The translations under genes and the position numbers were made by a program. The notes under the pieces are model-generated. The model did no database searches. It was given only the letters and a program-made list of their open reading frames with translations, and had not been told where the DNA came from. From Alphaproteobacteria bacterium (GTDB lineage Bacteria > Pseudomonadota > Alphaproteobacteria > Puniceispirillales > Puniceispirillaceae), in assembly GCA_016780695.1 (NCBI GenBank), contig JADHLK010000083.1:1-6285 (forward strand): 6,285 nucleotides of DNA, written 5' to 3'. Below, one piece after another: positions 5,598-6,285 of the stretch; the first letter of the stretch is position 1; the number at the start of each line of letters is the position of its first letter.

Positions 5598-6285
5598 ATG
5601 TCCAATGAGACTGACCGGTATCACGGGCTTGATCTACTCAGGTCACTGGCAATGCTACTTGGCATCGTCTTCCATGCCCCAATGTTCTATTACATACCGG
5701 AGATGGCTGATGGCTTCAGGGACTTTGGCATCTCGACCAGCATGATCCCGGAGATGGAGCTTTGGCTCCAGCTGCTGGTGCAATGGTCGCACAATTGGCG
5801 AATGACCGTCTTCTTCATCATCTCAGGTTTCTTCGCACTTATGGTCTTCCAGCGAAAGGGCGCAATTCACTTTACCAAGGACAGGGTGATACGGCTGGGT
5901 CTGGCACTGATCCTGTTCGCAACACTTTACGACATGCTGGACGGCCAGTTCCAAGGTAAGCTGGAGCATCTTTGGTTCATCTACTACCTCCTCATCTTCA
6001 GTCTCATTTCATCGGCTATATGGAGAGGCAAGTCATCAACAGCACCTAAGAACCGGACAGGGGCATCCAACAGGTTACTGGCTGGTCTTTTGCTGGCCTT
6101 CGTGCCCATAAGGCTGGTCTGTGACATGCTCGATGGTGGCGCAGTCTCTATCGCGGGCTCTTATGCAGACATCAAACTCGGTGGGTTCGTCTACTTTGCG
6201 TTCTGCTTTGCACTTGGATCGGCTCTCTACTCAAGCAAGGAGACACTGAACAATCTGGCTTCAAGAACAACCATTCTGGTGATTG
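5598..6285 (+). CDS. Membrane acyltransferase family 3 (OpgC-like), 3' end missing
   Basis: The frame is open for 229 codons to the right edge; family members are usually 350-400 residues, so a little over half is present. Acyltransferase 3 proteins are multi-spanning inner-membrane enzymes that move acetyl, succinyl or other acyl groups onto periplasmic glucans, O-antigen, peptidoglycan or small molecules. The first membrane helix holds the family's R-X10-H motif, Arg15 and His26, in GLDLLRSLAMLLGIVFHA. HNWRMTVFFIISGFFALMVF (65-84) is the conserved second helix with its FxxSGF core, and KDRVIRLG (94-101) is the basic loop that follows. Several further hydrophobic segments can be seen. These features most resemble OpgC/MdoC, but the substrate cannot be fixed. 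Arginine is coded by AGG/AGA in 7 of 12 cases and never by CGC or CGT, unlike the methyltransferase (AGR 3 of 28), which suggests a different origin. It is divergent from the flavoprotein operon. Confidence 0.9.
   Translation, partial: MSNETDRYHGLDLLRSLAMLLGIVFHAPMFYYIPEMADGFRDFGISTSMIPEMELWLQLLVQWSHNWRMTVFFIISGFFALMVFQRKGAIHFTKDRVIRLGLALILFATLYDMLDGQFQGKLEHLWFIYYLLIFSLISSAIWRGKSSTAPKNRTGASNRLLAGLLLAFVPIRLVCDMLDGGAVSIAGSYADIKLGGFVYFAFCFALGSALYSSKETLNNLASRTTILVI

Overview
The window looks like chromosomal DNA of an alphaproteobacterium, possibly a marine lineage of the SAR116/Rhodospirillales kind. This rests on moderate-to-high GC, CGC/CTG/GCC-rich codons in most genes, and a family 5 binding protein paired with a flavoprotein of the fumarate reductase type. 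It is an inference from style, not a phylogenetic result. I see no rRNA, tRNA, CRISPR array, insertion sequence or phage gene.

Layout from left to right: (1) a minus-strand gene cut by the left edge (1-693), read as a vicinal-oxygen-chelate (glyoxalase-like) protein; (2) a 124-bp divergent control region (694-817) with evenly spaced ACAAT/ATTGT half-sites and overlapping inverted repeats; (3) a plus-strand two-gene operon, an SAM-dependent methyltransferase with a long N-terminal extension (818-1927) and a translationally coupled 84-residue protein with two heptad-repeat segments (1927-2181); (4) a 101-bp convergent intergenic region with phased A-tracts, a run of 11 C and a strong terminator for the minus strand; (5) a minus-strand two-gene unit transcribed right to left, a fumarate reductase/ketosteroid dehydrogenase-type flavoprotein (5329-3827) followed 35 bp later by a secreted family 5 solute-binding protein (3791-2283); (6) a 268-bp divergent intergenic region with several inverted and direct repeats; (7) a plus-strand membrane acyltransferase family 3 gene (5598 onward) cut by the right edge, with clearly different arginine codon use.

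The flavoprotein and binding protein probably act on the same or related small molecules: the binding protein captures a substrate in the periplasm and the flavoprotein oxidises or reduces it in the cytoplasm. No permease or ATPase genes follow in the unit before its terminator. The methyltransferase and its coiled-coil partner form a second, independent unit with unknown substrate. I found no convincing wholly new system. The most unusual items are the methyltransferase/coiled-coil pair, the phased A-tract/C11 element, and the codon-use break at the acyltransferase.
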